Below, one piece after another: positions 53,408 to 63,649 of a stretch of 64,000 nucleotides of DNA. The stretch lies in NCBI GenBank assembly GCA_963575645.1, contig OY754468.1, forward strand, positions 7,192,001-7,256,000. The letters are read 5' to 3'. The notes under the pieces are model-generated. The model saw nothing but the letters and a program-made list of their open reading frames with translations. It made no database searches and had not been told where the DNA came from. This DNA comes from Xanthostigma xanthostigma. Taxonomy: Eukaryota; Arthropoda; Insecta; Raphidioptera; Raphidiidae. Within the stretch, counting starts at the first letter, position 1. The number at the start of each line of letters is the position of its first letter. A program made the position numbers and the translations under genes.

Positions 53408-53967
53408 AAATCTTAAAAAAAAAACTTCGGAGAAGTAAAAACTTCGTTCTGTGCTAAATTCAAAAACTTGAGGCGACTGAATCTTAAGATTATAACTTAA
53501 AAAAAAAGAATTTCGAGGCAGACAAGAAATTGAAATCAAGCTCGAAATTCTGTGCGTAAGACGTCGAAAAAAAATGAATTTCGAGGCAGACAAGGAATTG
53601 AAATCCAACCTTGAAATTCTGTGCTTATAAAAGCTACAAGAGCAACAGCAAAAAAAATGCAAAGACGGTGTTCGCATAACTCCTTTAGTTATCACTAAAA
53701 AAACGCCGTCTGTGCACTTTTTTTTGCTGTTGCTCTTGTAGCTTTTATAAGCACAGAATTTCAAGGTTGGATTTCAATTCCTTGTCTGCCTCGAAATTCA
53801 TTTTTTTTCGACGTCTTACGCACAGAATTTCGAGCTTGATTTCAATTTCTTGTCTGCCTCGAAATTCTTTTTTTTTAAGTTATAATCTTAAGATTCAGTC
53901 GCCTCAAGTTTTTGAATTTAGCACAGAACGAAGTTTTTACTTCTCCGAAGTTTTTTTTTTAAGATTT
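53408..53967. repeat. 560-bp nearly perfect inverted repeat (hairpin-RNA candidate)
   Basis: 53408-53656 and 53718-53967 are reverse complements with only an A-run length difference. The inner 15-20 bases are slightly diverged (GACGGTGTT versus GACGGCGTT), and a ~30-base loop contains its own ATAACT/AGTTAT stem. Each arm holds a ~65-bp tandem duplication starting GAATTTCGAGGCAGACAAG. No terminal target duplication is seen. The mirror-image reading frames are a by-product of the repeat. Confidence 0.93.
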
Positions 53968-54034
53968 CACGTCTTTTTCCAAAGTGTGAGACATTATTTT
54001 TATTTTTCCTCCAAAATAAACATATGTGCATTTT

Positions 54035-54090
54035 TTATATTGTTGTATTTAAATGCAATAAAAGTGTTCATATTGTTGTATTTAAATGCA
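54035..54090. repeat. Short direct duplication
   Basis: ATATTGTTGTATTTAAATGC occurs twice, about 31 bp apart. Confidence 0.7.
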
Positions 54091-54181
54091 ATGAATCTCC
54101 GAAATTAGAATATGTATTGTAAAAAACAACACGATCCTTACTCCATGCAACTGTGGTTTCGAGCGCGTCTCTCATGTATTT

Positions 54182-54261
54182 TGTTAAATAAGAAGTAACA
54201 ATCAAAAGTCGGTTATAGAAATTGCAATAATCGACTTTTGATTTTTACTTCTCATTTAACA
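54182..54261. repeat. 80-base hairpin
   Basis: TGTTAAATAAGAAGTAACAA with TCAAAAGTCG pairs with CGACTTTTGA and TTACTTCTCATTTAACA; loop about 18 bases. Confidence 0.7.
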
Positions 54262-54479
54262 AACAGTACTACAAAAGTGCATTTATATTTTGCCGCGTAG
54301 TCCAGTGCTGCCGCGGTGCAACACCTAGTGGTGCAATCATAGGTAAGGTGGTGCAATCGGCTCATCACACCTCCATGCGAATACCATGACATTCAATTTG
54401 TAAACAATCCATGTGAAGTCTATTAAAAATAAAAATGAGCTATAACAAGTCTATGCTCTGTAATACATGATTCTTTTTT

Positions 54480-55003
54480 ATTAACCGACGAAAAACAAAA
54501 ACGGAGGAGGTTCTCAAGTCGACGCGTATATATTTTTTTTTTTAGTTTTTTTTATTTTTATTTATATTCATTTGAAATATGGATATTCTTGAAGATTCCA
54601 TGAAGGCACATTTTGAAGGCATGAAAAAAAAATCAATGAACAAGGCCCACCATTAAAAATACAAATTTTTTTTCATATCATTTGTAAAATACTTATTTTG
54701 CATTAAAAAAAGAAGTTTCACTTCGTAATCTTTTCACTTTTTAATTTTTGTTGCACTTTTTATGATAAATATGTTTTTTAATAAATTAATTTATTTAAAT
54801 CTAACTTCAATCATATATTTTGTTATTTTTTAATAAAAGATTTGACGAGTGAATTTTTCAAAAAACAAGAAAATAAAAAAAATTAAAAATTAAAAAAGAA
54901 ATTAAAATATATGAGAAAAAAATTGAGAAAATAAATTAAAAATAAAAAAAAACAATTAAAAACATAAAAAAATTAAAAATTGAAAAAAAAATTTTTCCAA
55001 TGA
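54480..55003. repeat. Insect repeat start and A/T low-complexity DNA
   Basis: ATTAACCGACGAAAAAC..GGAGGAGGTTCTCAAGTCG is a repeat start I recall as common in insects; AT-only runs with AAAATTAAAAA follow, up to the tRNA-like module. Confidence 0.45.
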
Positions 55004-55080
55004 TTCTGGCGGGAATCGAACTCAAGACCCTGTTATTAGTTATTACTAGCCTACGTCGTAACCCGCTCGTCCACAGGCAC
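55004..55080 (-). repeat. tRNA-like module, parent unclear
   Basis: The minus strand has TGGACGAGCGGGTTACGACG and GAGTTCGATTCCCGCC (B box). The acceptor and anticodon arms are poor. Confidence 0.55.
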
Positions 55081-55392
55081 TCACACAGTATAAGCTGTTA
55101 TTATGGTACAGAAGTATATATGGGTGATACGAAAAATCGGTCCTATGAAAGTCACGTGGTCACAGAACTATAAAACTTGGAAACTTGCTTCATATACACG
55201 GCGTTATATGGGACAAAGGCAAAATCAATGTATAAGAATACGCTAGAGATTCGTTGGCATTTAGCACAGAAAAGAATCTCTAGCGAGATTCTTCGATGCC
55301 AAATTTTGATTGACATTTTGATTCCTGGCATAAAACCAGGTTGACAGGCATAAACAGGTACCTTCGAATTAGTATTAGCAGTTGTAACTATG

Positions 55393-55530
55393 ATAACGAA
55401 TAGCAAATATCATATTGAGTACTAGCCATTACCCGCGTCACCTTACGCGACATCAGAAATTTTATTTTCTTTCTGTCGACATTTTTTAAGTTGGAATGGT
55501 CCCGTCGCCCAATTGGCTGGAATTTTTATC
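55393..55530 (+). mobile_element. MITE 'ACCATTCCAAC', copy L (right end)
   Basis: AACGAATAGCAAATATCATA to AGTTGGAATGGTCCCGTCGC and CAATTGGCTGGAATTTTT. Confidence 0.75.
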
Positions 55531-55739
55531 CTGCCACTACAAACGTTTCACTTAAAAAAAACAGTTGCGTGGTTTTAAGAAACCACAACGCAAGTGAAAC
55601 TTTTATTGGATTGTAGGCGTTGGATTGTAGACACTTATCCATCACGATTAATTATAAACAACAATATTCACATGAATGCACGAATAAAAACATGTAAACA
55701 CTGTACAGCACTTGCCCGCATGACAGACTGACTATGTGT

Positions 55740-56230
55740 TATACATACTACACGGTCACCTGATGCTAACCATGGGCGCCGCCATATTGGCCTTGGCTGC
55801 TCTACCGAGCGCTTATTCCGAGCGCCTTTCACTTCACCTCTACTCCGCGGCCGCCTGTAATGCGACATGCAACAGACGGCCAGAAAAATTCGGGGCGATA
55901 GAATAAAAGTTTCACTTTAAAAAACGAACACTCAGCGGCATAGGCTGTTTTGTCTCTCGGCAATAGATGTATAACCGAGCTGGTACACATGGAGTAAAAA
56001 GCATCACGCTGTCGCTACCGGCGGTGTGCAACGCGCGAGGCGGCGGACAGAGTTCTCTCTCTGGAGTCGGTCTCGCGGTGGAGCTGTGAGAGAGTCAGTG
56101 ATCTCTGTAAGGGCGACCGACGCGCAACTTAATTCGCGGCAGAGACGGTGTTCGCGCGTGCTGTCGTTCCATACATGACTGATATATATAAACTTACATA
56201 TCGTCTTATTACACTCCGGAGTGCGTGTGC
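55740..56230 (+). promoter_or_regulatory. GC-rich promoter-like block
   Basis: GC and CpG content rise sharply here relative to the window. Seen directly: GA/CT tracts (TTCTCTCTCTGG, TGAGAGAGTC) like GAGA-factor sites, an initiator TCAGT at 56095-56099, and GATATATATAAAC at about 56178-56190 as TATA box. A start near 56210-56220 fits the TATA box; TCAGT would be an alternative start. A donor-like CTCTGTAAGG lies at about 56103-56112. The plus-strand direction is inferred from these motifs and the long transcribed-looking DNA that follows. Confidence 0.5.
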
Positions 56231-58045
56231 GCCGAAGATTATACCTAACGGGCGCGATTTATGTTCCGACAATTACGTGTGGACGTCTTCTTCAGCGTAA
56301 TCTCTAGGTGTATTATCCACGTGCTTACTTCATTTTATGTACTGAGTAGTGTAATGTCAATAATATTAAATATCTTCAACAATAATTACTTGTGGACAAC
56401 TTCTTCAGTGAATACTTTAGTGCTTATACACGTGCTTTCTTCTTTAGTCTGTGTGTTGCAAATGTCCAACAATCGTTTATAACAATCACTCGTGTGCTTG
56501 CGTTGTTATTGTTGAAATATCTACGTGTATACTAACTACGCGTTGGTAATATTTAATTTGGACATCGTCTCCATAGAGGATAATATCCATTTTCAGCATA
56601 TGTTGCTAGCAATCCACGTGTGATAATTGGTCTTTAGTGAATTATCCACGTTTGCTAGTGTCGTAGTCGTCCTCATAAGAGACATCGTCTTCAGCGTATG
56701 TATGATGATGCAAGTATTGTAAAATATCTGCTGAATACCTTTGTGTGAAGTGTACATCATCTTCAGAAAGTATTTGATACCTAGAGGTCATCTTGAGCGT
56801 ATTCTTTCTGGCTGCAAGACATCTGGACATCCTCTTCCTAGAACATCGGGACGTTTTCTTCAATGTGTTTTGTGTGTCGACAATAGTTTTTTTATGCTCA
56901 AGATAAACGTCTTATTTCGTATTTGATTCCAGGACGTCTTGGCCAGCTTAAATAATGAAACATAGGTTCGTTAAGTACGCCAATTTACTGGATGAGTAAT
57001 TTATCGATTGGAAAACAATTACACACATTTATGATGAATCTTTACTACGCCGTTATTTTAAATAAATAAGATATTTGCCTCTGCGTTTGCAAATCTAATG
57101 ACGTTAATGATGTGTGAGGTTTGCGATGTGTATCTGAATATTGGGTCAAGTGGAAATCTGCTTAATGTGTGCCATTTCCTTACGTGTTACGGTGTAAAGC
57201 TTATCTTCACACTTGGAACAACTTAAACCTGATGTAATTTCCGGAATGAATACGGCAAATGAACTGATGTGTTATTTATTATTGCATGGGTTAAATTTGT
57301 CCTTAAATAATTAGTCAATCATTGAAGAGATATATATCAATTTGTTATTATCGTCATACTTCGATCAGTGAACCTTCCAGATTGTGGTACTTTTTGCATG
57401 GATAAAGTTCTACTTCAAAGAATTAGTCATTCATTGAAGAATATATTAATTTGTTAACATTATCTTCACACTTGGAACAACAGACTTTCTGAAGTAATTA
57501 TAATGAACTGATGCGTTGCTTGTTATAAATTGCATGAACAAGATTCATCCTCAAAGGTTCATTTATTGGTTTCGTGTTACCTAACTCCTAAAAAATATCT
57601 TGTCTATTTTAACTGATAGTGACGTAATGTAAATATTCTTAATCCAGATAATAAGTGATATCAGTTACGCGTTTTTATAATAAACTCACACTTTTTTATC
57701 AGTTGTTCATGAATGCCACGCACTTAATATAAAAATAGTTTTCTTAAACATTCTAGTTCTCACCTCTACGGCATTAAAGAATAATTTATAACAACGTGTT
57801 GTACATAAGAACGGTGTGCAACTTTTGTGTTGATAAATTGCCAATAAAGTTTTTAATTTATTCGTTTATAACTTTAATTTTTCGATAAAAGTGGTTAGTG
57901 TTTAATTTGTGAAGTGGATTTTAACTCTAAAAATTCGTGAATGACGGTGCGAGAAGAATTTTTGAGTGTTTTCAGATTGTGGAAGTATATTATCCAAAAG
58001 AAATTAGCTTTCATCGACGACTCTTGATCTTCATTATTTGAAATG
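56215..58045 (+). ncRNA. Putative long non-coding / 5' UTR exon
   Basis: Between the TATA-like box and a consensus donor AAAT|GTAAGT (exon end about 58045) there is about 1.8 kb of low-repeat sequence with no frame above about 73 codons. A loose repeat GTGGACRTCNTCTTCAGYG recurs at about 56280, 56395, 56685, 56755 and 56830; ATTAGTCA(A/T)TCATTGAAGA and TCTTCACACTTGGAACAAC each occur twice (57200-57480). A 28-codon upstream-type frame (MTVREEFLSVFRLWKYIIQK) lies just before the donor. It could be the 5' untranslated exon of a gene continuing beyond the window, or a lncRNA. There is no transcript evidence. Confidence 0.35.
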
Positions 58046-58189
58046 TAAGTAAACCAGAGTTGACTTTTTTTTGCATATTTACTTTATCTGTAACGAAGTA
58101 TGGTTTTAGGGTAAAAATCGTGTTCGCGATATGGTTAAAGACTCAAAGTGGTGTACCGAATAGTGTGCCTGTGGATGTTTCTCCTAAAT

Positions 58190-58440
58190 ACACCGTTTGG
58201 CTGATTATAATTTTGCACACACCACTACACCGGTAGTGGTACTGTGCCCTGTTATCGCTTCGAGCGTCAGAGCTGAGTTTCGCCAATACAAATAGTAATA
58301 TCTAGGCTAATTTCGCACGAAATCGAAACAAATTGTAGCTTTTCGAAACAGAGAGATTCTGTTCTATTAAAATGTAGCCATTTTATGATTAGTTCATAAT
58401 TACTCCTAAAATTGTAATTGAAAATCGCAAACAGCAGTTT
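58190..58440 (+). repeat. Partner of the 19.9-kb composite repeat
   Basis: CACCACTACACCGGTAGTGG hairpin, then ATCGCTTCGAGCGTCAGAGC, TTTCGCACGAAATC and AAAATCGCAAACAGCAGTT; ends where MITE copy M begins. Confidence 0.6.
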
Positions 58441-58441
58441 T

Positions 58442-59078
58442 TACCATTCCAACCCGCAAGGGAATGGTACTAATTTAAGTCAAAGCCCTTTTCAAAATTT
58501 TACAATATCTTTTCGTTTTGAGGTCCCCCGAATTAAAAAAATATATTTTTGAAAAAAACTCTGTGCGTCTGTTAGTCTGTGAGCACCACACAGGTCAAAC
58601 GGATGAACGAATTGAAACCAAATTTCGTGAGGATGTTTGATATGGAAATATGAAAAGCTCTATTGTTTTTGGGGAAAATCGGCGCATGCGCAGAAAAGAT
58701 ATATGCTATATAACGGTGTTTTATTTTATATTGTAATGGTAGTGTGCTTTTCATAACGGTTTATTATAATCTATTTATTTTTTCAAGAAAATTTTGTTAA
58801 ATTTTTTTTTCTAAACTTTATAGTTTCGGAAATATTTTCAAAATAAAAAAACCTGTTCTTATGCTTTTTAGATCTGTCAGAAATATAAACTAGTTAAACA
58901 TGCTTTGATTAATTTTTACATGACGTGGAATATATTATGTAGGTAACCATGGCAACGAATAGCAAATATCATATTGAATACTAGCCATTACACGCGTCAC
59001 CTCACGCGATATCAGAAATTTTATTTTCTTTATTATGTATACTATATCAAATGTCAATATGTTTGAAGTTGGAATGGT
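58442..59078 (+). mobile_element. MITE 'ACCATTCCAAC', copy M (full length)
   Basis: ACCATTCCAACCCGCAAG at the left, GTTGGAATGGT at 59068-59078, intact GGCGCATGCGCAGAAAAG near 58681. Confidence 0.82.
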
Positions 59079-59194
59079 CCCGTCGCCCAATTGGCTAGAA
59101 TTGTAATAACATGAGTTGTTATGATGTTTGATCATTATTTAAAACGGCAGCCATACGATATATTCCTTAAAAGCTCTTACCGACCAACAATATT

Positions 59195-59395
59195 CATAAA
59201 AATTAAAAGCTCTAACTCTATCATCATCAAAATGAACATCGGAAGTGGTGTTTCCCCGCACTGTCGGATCAGGTCCTCGTAGGGTTGCCTAGGAAAATGA
59301 TTGGAGTCACTATATTATGTACTATCTTTTCTGAAAGTTTCATCCTCTATTAAAATCGGAGCCGTTTCTTACGTCCAACGCTTGAACTACAAATG
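59195..59395. repeat. Dispersed repeat pair with 30305-30520
   Basis: See 30305: shared ATTAAAAGCTCTA, TCATCAAAATGAA and GTTTCATCCT in order. Confidence 0.55.
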
Positions 59396-59587
59396 ATTGT
59401 CTCTGTATTGGCCAATTACACCAATCATTTTGGAAGTTTGTTTCTCAGAAATGGCATTTATTTAATTCTCTTTGCAAAATGTTTATCCCACTGAGGTTTC
59501 TGTATTTAGTAACAATAAGGTCAATGATTTTGGTAATGTTCACAATTTTGTGCATTTTTGTGTCTTTAATAATGTCCTTCATATCCG

Positions 59588-59790
59588 TATACTAATATTA
59601 TAAAGGAAGATAATCTCCGGAACCACTACACCTATTTGAAAAATTTCTTCTCCACTATTTGGAATGAACCTTCAGAATGGACACAGGTTATAATATTATC
59701 GCGTTAAAATAAAAGCGCTTTTCGTGGAGACCAATTTTGAAGACGACGAAAAAACGGTGGTAATCTACAAATTCGGACGAAGCCGGACCA
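59588..59790 (+). mobile_element. Helitron-like 5' part, second family
   Basis: TATACTAATATTATAAAGG start, then CTCCGGAACCACTACACC, TTTCTTCTCCACTATTTGGA and AAAAGCGCTTTTCGTGGAGA. The 3' end is not found. Confidence 0.5.
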
Positions 59791-60007
59791 AACTTCACTA
59801 AATAAAAAATCATAACTAAACTATACCTAGTAGCGAAACACTATAATTACTATGTCAACTTCTGTCAATATCGGTATTATAATTTTTTTTTGCGCATTGA
59901 AAAGGGGAAGGCGTTTGGAAGAGTTCTTTAAAAAACAATTACAGGGTCGTGTCGATGCGATGGCGTTTTTTGTGTGTAGTAAAAAGAGGGGGGCGTTTAA
60001 AATACAA

Positions 60008-60330
60008 TTACAAAGTGAGATAATTAAAATTATCGATCAATTTTTCAGACAATATATTAACAAAAAATATAATTAATACATTAACGTTTCGATACGGATT
60101 TGGATCTTCTTCAGAACGGATCTAAAAAATATAAAAAATAATTAATAATTAATTTCTCATTCGCCTTATGTAAAATTCTTTCAAAATAATTAATTAGTAT
60201 CAAAATATTGAAAAAAAAATGTATTAATTATATTTTTTGTTAATATATTGTCTGAAAAATTGGTCGATAATTTTATTTATTGAAGAGTTCTAATCAGATG
60301 TTAATCAAAGATTTGAACAAAGTGAGATAG
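60008..60330 (-). mobile_element. Penelope-like fragment with inverted arms
   Basis: AAAATTATCGATCAATTTTT..CAGACAATATATTAAC (60025-60060) is inverted at 60235-60290. A hammerhead-like core lies between, and TGAAGAGTTCTAATCAGATG links it to the 14.9-kb copy. Confidence 0.55.
60083..60114 (-). ncRNA. Hammerhead-like core (weak stem II)
   Basis: The minus strand reads CTGAAGA, AGATCCAAATCCGTATC, GAAACGTT. The core positions fit CUGANGA..GAAA..GUU, but stem II is poorly paired. Confidence 0.35.
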
Positions 60331-61212
60331 TAATACAGTAATTCTTCACCAGTTGCTATAACGTATGTACCTATGCGATTTCTGATTGGTTAAATTAAAA
60401 AAATGACAGTGAAAGACGAAGAGTAGTTCCATTTTTGTACGTATTTTTGAGGAAGTTTGTGAATAATCCGTAGTTTCTTTTTTTTTGGAACGTCAAAATT
60501 TAGCGTTTTCTATGACTTAGAAACATCGAGTTATCGTACTGGACCCGACATTTTCAAATAAGAATAGTCGAGTCGTACATTTCATTTGACCATTCTAATT
60601 TTTTTGCTGTCATTCCGTGTATTTACTACCAAACATAAAACAATCACGAATAATGTCAGACACCTGCTCCACGGGGTGTTACCTACTTTTTAATTTGACC
60701 ATCTGCTCATTTTCAGTACTCGGAATCGCGCATAATGATTTCCCATTGTAGTTATTTTATATTCGAATGTCATTTGCGAGGAGTAACACGTCACAAATCA
60801 ACTGGCAACACATTTAAGTGACATCTGTTGATATTTGAGCGATTTAATCATAAGAATGTGCGACCGGAATGACCCGATTGCAGCAGCGGACGGATCCGCG
60901 AAGAAATAACCTAGAGGTCTGATTGACCATCTGTTCGCTTACATATGATTTATTGTGTTCACCTGTCAATGATATCGATTGATAACATGACGTATTGACG
61001 TCTTCTATGTTATCTAGTCATGGATGTTCAATAAAAGCAGCCATTTTTTGCATCATCAAATTAGCTTTTTATATAACACATACACGTTTGACCTTTAAGG
61101 GATATTGAGTCAATGAAACGGCTGGTAGTAATGGCTTGAATTTTAATGAAACGCGAATAAAAAAAGAAATACAATTGAGATATTTTATTAATTAAAATAT
61201 GTTATGCGAATA
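60331..61212. other. No gene recognised
   Basis: Unique sequence; short frames only. Confidence 0.35.
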
Positions 61213-61716
61213 TACAGAATGATTTTTAAGTTGATTCTTTTTTAACAGCGTGTAGAAATCAAATATTTCAAGTAACTTTTCTATCAAAACTCAAAAATGA
61301 AAAAGATATGGGCTTTCAAAGTTTTATTTATCAAATTTTGAGGTCGGTCCTGGCGTTATGTTATGTCACTGTGGAAATATGTTATGTCATTATCAAGTAT
61401 TCACAGAAATTGTTCGAAGTTGTCCCCGTTGTGTGGAACACAAAGATGCATGCGCCGTAGCCATGCTTCTGTACATGCTTGTAGTAGCGATGAGGGCCTT
61501 CCGCGAATTATTTGGGTTGAATTTCCGATTCGTGCTATCATTTCATCGCGTGTGCTAAACCGGGCTTTTGAATTAATTAAATAAAATTTAAAAAATGTAA
61601 AAGTTTGAACGACTGTTTCTCTCATTTTTGAGTTTTGATAATAATGTTACTTAAAATACTATTTGATTTTTACACGCTGTTAAAAAAGAAGAATCAACTT
61701 AAAAATCGTTCTGTAT
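61213..61716 (+). mobile_element. Long-TIR TA-target element, copy 2 (complete)
   Basis: TIRs of about 95 bp (CAGAATGATTTTTAAGTTGA and TCAACTTAAAAATCGTTCTG; TTTTTAACAGCGTGTAGAAA) with TA at both edges suggest a Tc1/mariner-type non-autonomous element. The inner 300 bp are shared with 18480-18934. Confidence 0.75.
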
Positions 61717-61919
61717 TCCAATCAAAAATTAGATGTATTAAAGCCGTATCTATGGAATTTCTTCCGTCTTCAATAACTTCTGCACCATTTTAAGATGTTT
61801 GTCTCGACTGCAAGTTCGTTAATTTCATTTCAGCATTTCAAGAAATGTGCAGGCTTTTCGTGAAATGTTACAGCAGATAGCTGTAACATTCTGATTGCAC
61901 CAACGTCGATTTTTTGAAA

Positions 61920-62190
61920 AGTGACAAACCTTCCCGGTCCTGGTATTCATAACAGATTCGATTGCCATCGTTTTTTTCGGCGACTTACGTTGCAAGATTT
62001 GTCTCCACGAAAAACGCTTTTATTTTAACGCGATAATATATAGCCTATGTCCATCCTGAAGGTTCATTCTAAATGGTGGTGAAAGAATTTTTCAAATCGG
62101 TGCAGTGGTTCTGGAGATTACTCTCTACATACACACAAACTCACAAAATGTGCACTCTCTCTTTATAATATTTATACCTATAGATTTGTT
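61920..62190 (-). mobile_element. Helitron-like 5' part, second family, copy 2
   Basis: Minus strand: ATAAATATTATAAAGAGAGA, GTGAGTTTGTGTGTATGTAG, AATCTCCAGAACCACTGCAC and AAAAGCGTTTTTCGTGGAGA; matches 59588-59790. Confidence 0.5.
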
Positions 62191-62510
62191 TTGTCGCGAT
62201 TTAAAGTCAGATTAGATTAAACCGGTGGATATTGATGAAGGCGGTCAAAACGGTTTAAATTGATTAATTATGTAAGAAGCAGCGAGAATAACTCGAGTTA
62301 TACGATGAATTTTCTCAGTTATTATCATGGATAATGTTTCCCGTCATTGTAGAGAATAAAACTAAACGTTTTCAGTTAAACGAATTGCCGGAAATTACGG
62401 GAAACCTTAAAACATACATAATATACAGTATACATTATACGCGTGATATATTATGTAAACATACATTATAGACTGTCCTTTGTACAATACCCCATATTAT
62501 GTATCACGCC
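62191..62510. other. No gene recognised
   Basis: Unique AT-rich sequence. Confidence 0.3.
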
Positions 62511-62770
62511 TAGAGAATACAATCCCGAGCATGTTTTTCAATCCCGGGATTACGGAATTTTTGATGCGTAATCCCGGGATCATGTTACAAATGATATTAA
62601 TATAATCTAGGCAAGGTAATTGTCAAGGCGCAACGGATTACGGAATGCAAACTAGATCTATTTGTGGCAATCCCGAAAATCCCGAGATTAGACAAGCACG
62701 GTCCCGGGATTTTCGGGGCCAGAAAACGGCCGGGATCCCGAGATTCGGGATCCCGGGATTGTATTCTCTA
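62511..62770. mobile_element. hAT-like MITE (TAGAGAATACAATCCCG ends)
   Basis: TIRs TAGAGAATACAATCCCG and CGGGATTGTATTCTCTA; flanks ATCACGCC and ATCCACGCC fit an 8-bp duplication with a later 1-bp change. Multiple ATCCCGGGAT motifs inside. Confidence 0.8.
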
Positions 62771-63285
62771 ATCCACGCCTGAAATTAGCGGGTTGACACT
62801 CAATGCTTTTAGATAGGGACCTTTATTAGAAATTCCATTCTTAAGTATTACCATCTGAATTTAGTTGGATAAAAAAGTAAATTACTAAAAATAACAAAAG
62901 TAACTAAATATCAGTAGAACTTTTAATTTGTGGCAAGTTTATTTTGATTTATTTTTGTGCACAATGACTTTTCATAATAGTTTATAACAATTTCTTTTGT
63001 TTGTCACAATGACTATTTTTAATTAACGTTTGTATTTAGCTTGACTCCGTATATTTTTCTTTATATCTTATCTTTGTTTCAAATTTTGGGACAGCTTTTT
63101 TAACTACTTTCCGTTATCCGATTGAGTTGAAATTTTGCATACGTATGTAGTTTCGATGGCAATACAGTATTATAGTAGCTAACTGACCGGTTCGGCTTTC
63201 GTCCAGTTGCAAATCGGACTTTTAATAAAGCACTAAAAATAGGTAAAAAAACATTTAAGTTAAACGCTTTTATTGTACAAACCAT
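62771..63285. other. No gene recognised
   Basis: Unique AT-rich sequence. Confidence 0.3.
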
Positions 63286-63600
63286 AAAAAACTAGGAAAT
63301 AAATATAAGTCACAATAGGGGGTTTTTATTAAACTAAAATAAAATCGTAGGGGTCATTTATAGTTACATTATTGTCGAAGAAGACAATCGAAAGCTAAAT
63401 ATGATTTCCAATCCCAAACAAATGAAGGTTTTCTACTCAATGTCCCCCATGATTTTATTTTAGTTTAATCAAAATCCTCTATGGTGACTCATATTTATTT
63501 TCTAGTTTTTAGTACATTATCGTTTGTTCAACAAAAGCGGGTTACATTAAAAGTTTTTTTACCTATTTTTATTCAATGTTGTGTTCAGCACGTAGTATTC
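63286..63600. repeat. Repeat with ~60-bp inverted arms
   Basis: AAACTAGGAAATAAATATAA..TTAAACTAAAATAAAATC (63287-63346) mirrors GATTTTATTTTAGTTTAATC..ATATTTATTTTCTAGTTTTT (63451-63512). The part after 63460 also matches 21870-22015. Confidence 0.65.
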
Positions 63601-63649
63601 AATTATTTTTGAGGTTATCTAAAATTCACCGTCATTATTATTTTAATCA

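Noticed and set aside
53339..54108. Two open frames (141 and 113 codons) with identical ~65-residue segments on opposite strands
   Set aside because: They arise because the DNA is a near-perfect inverted repeat; no start or splice context and low-complexity Phe/Ser-rich content.
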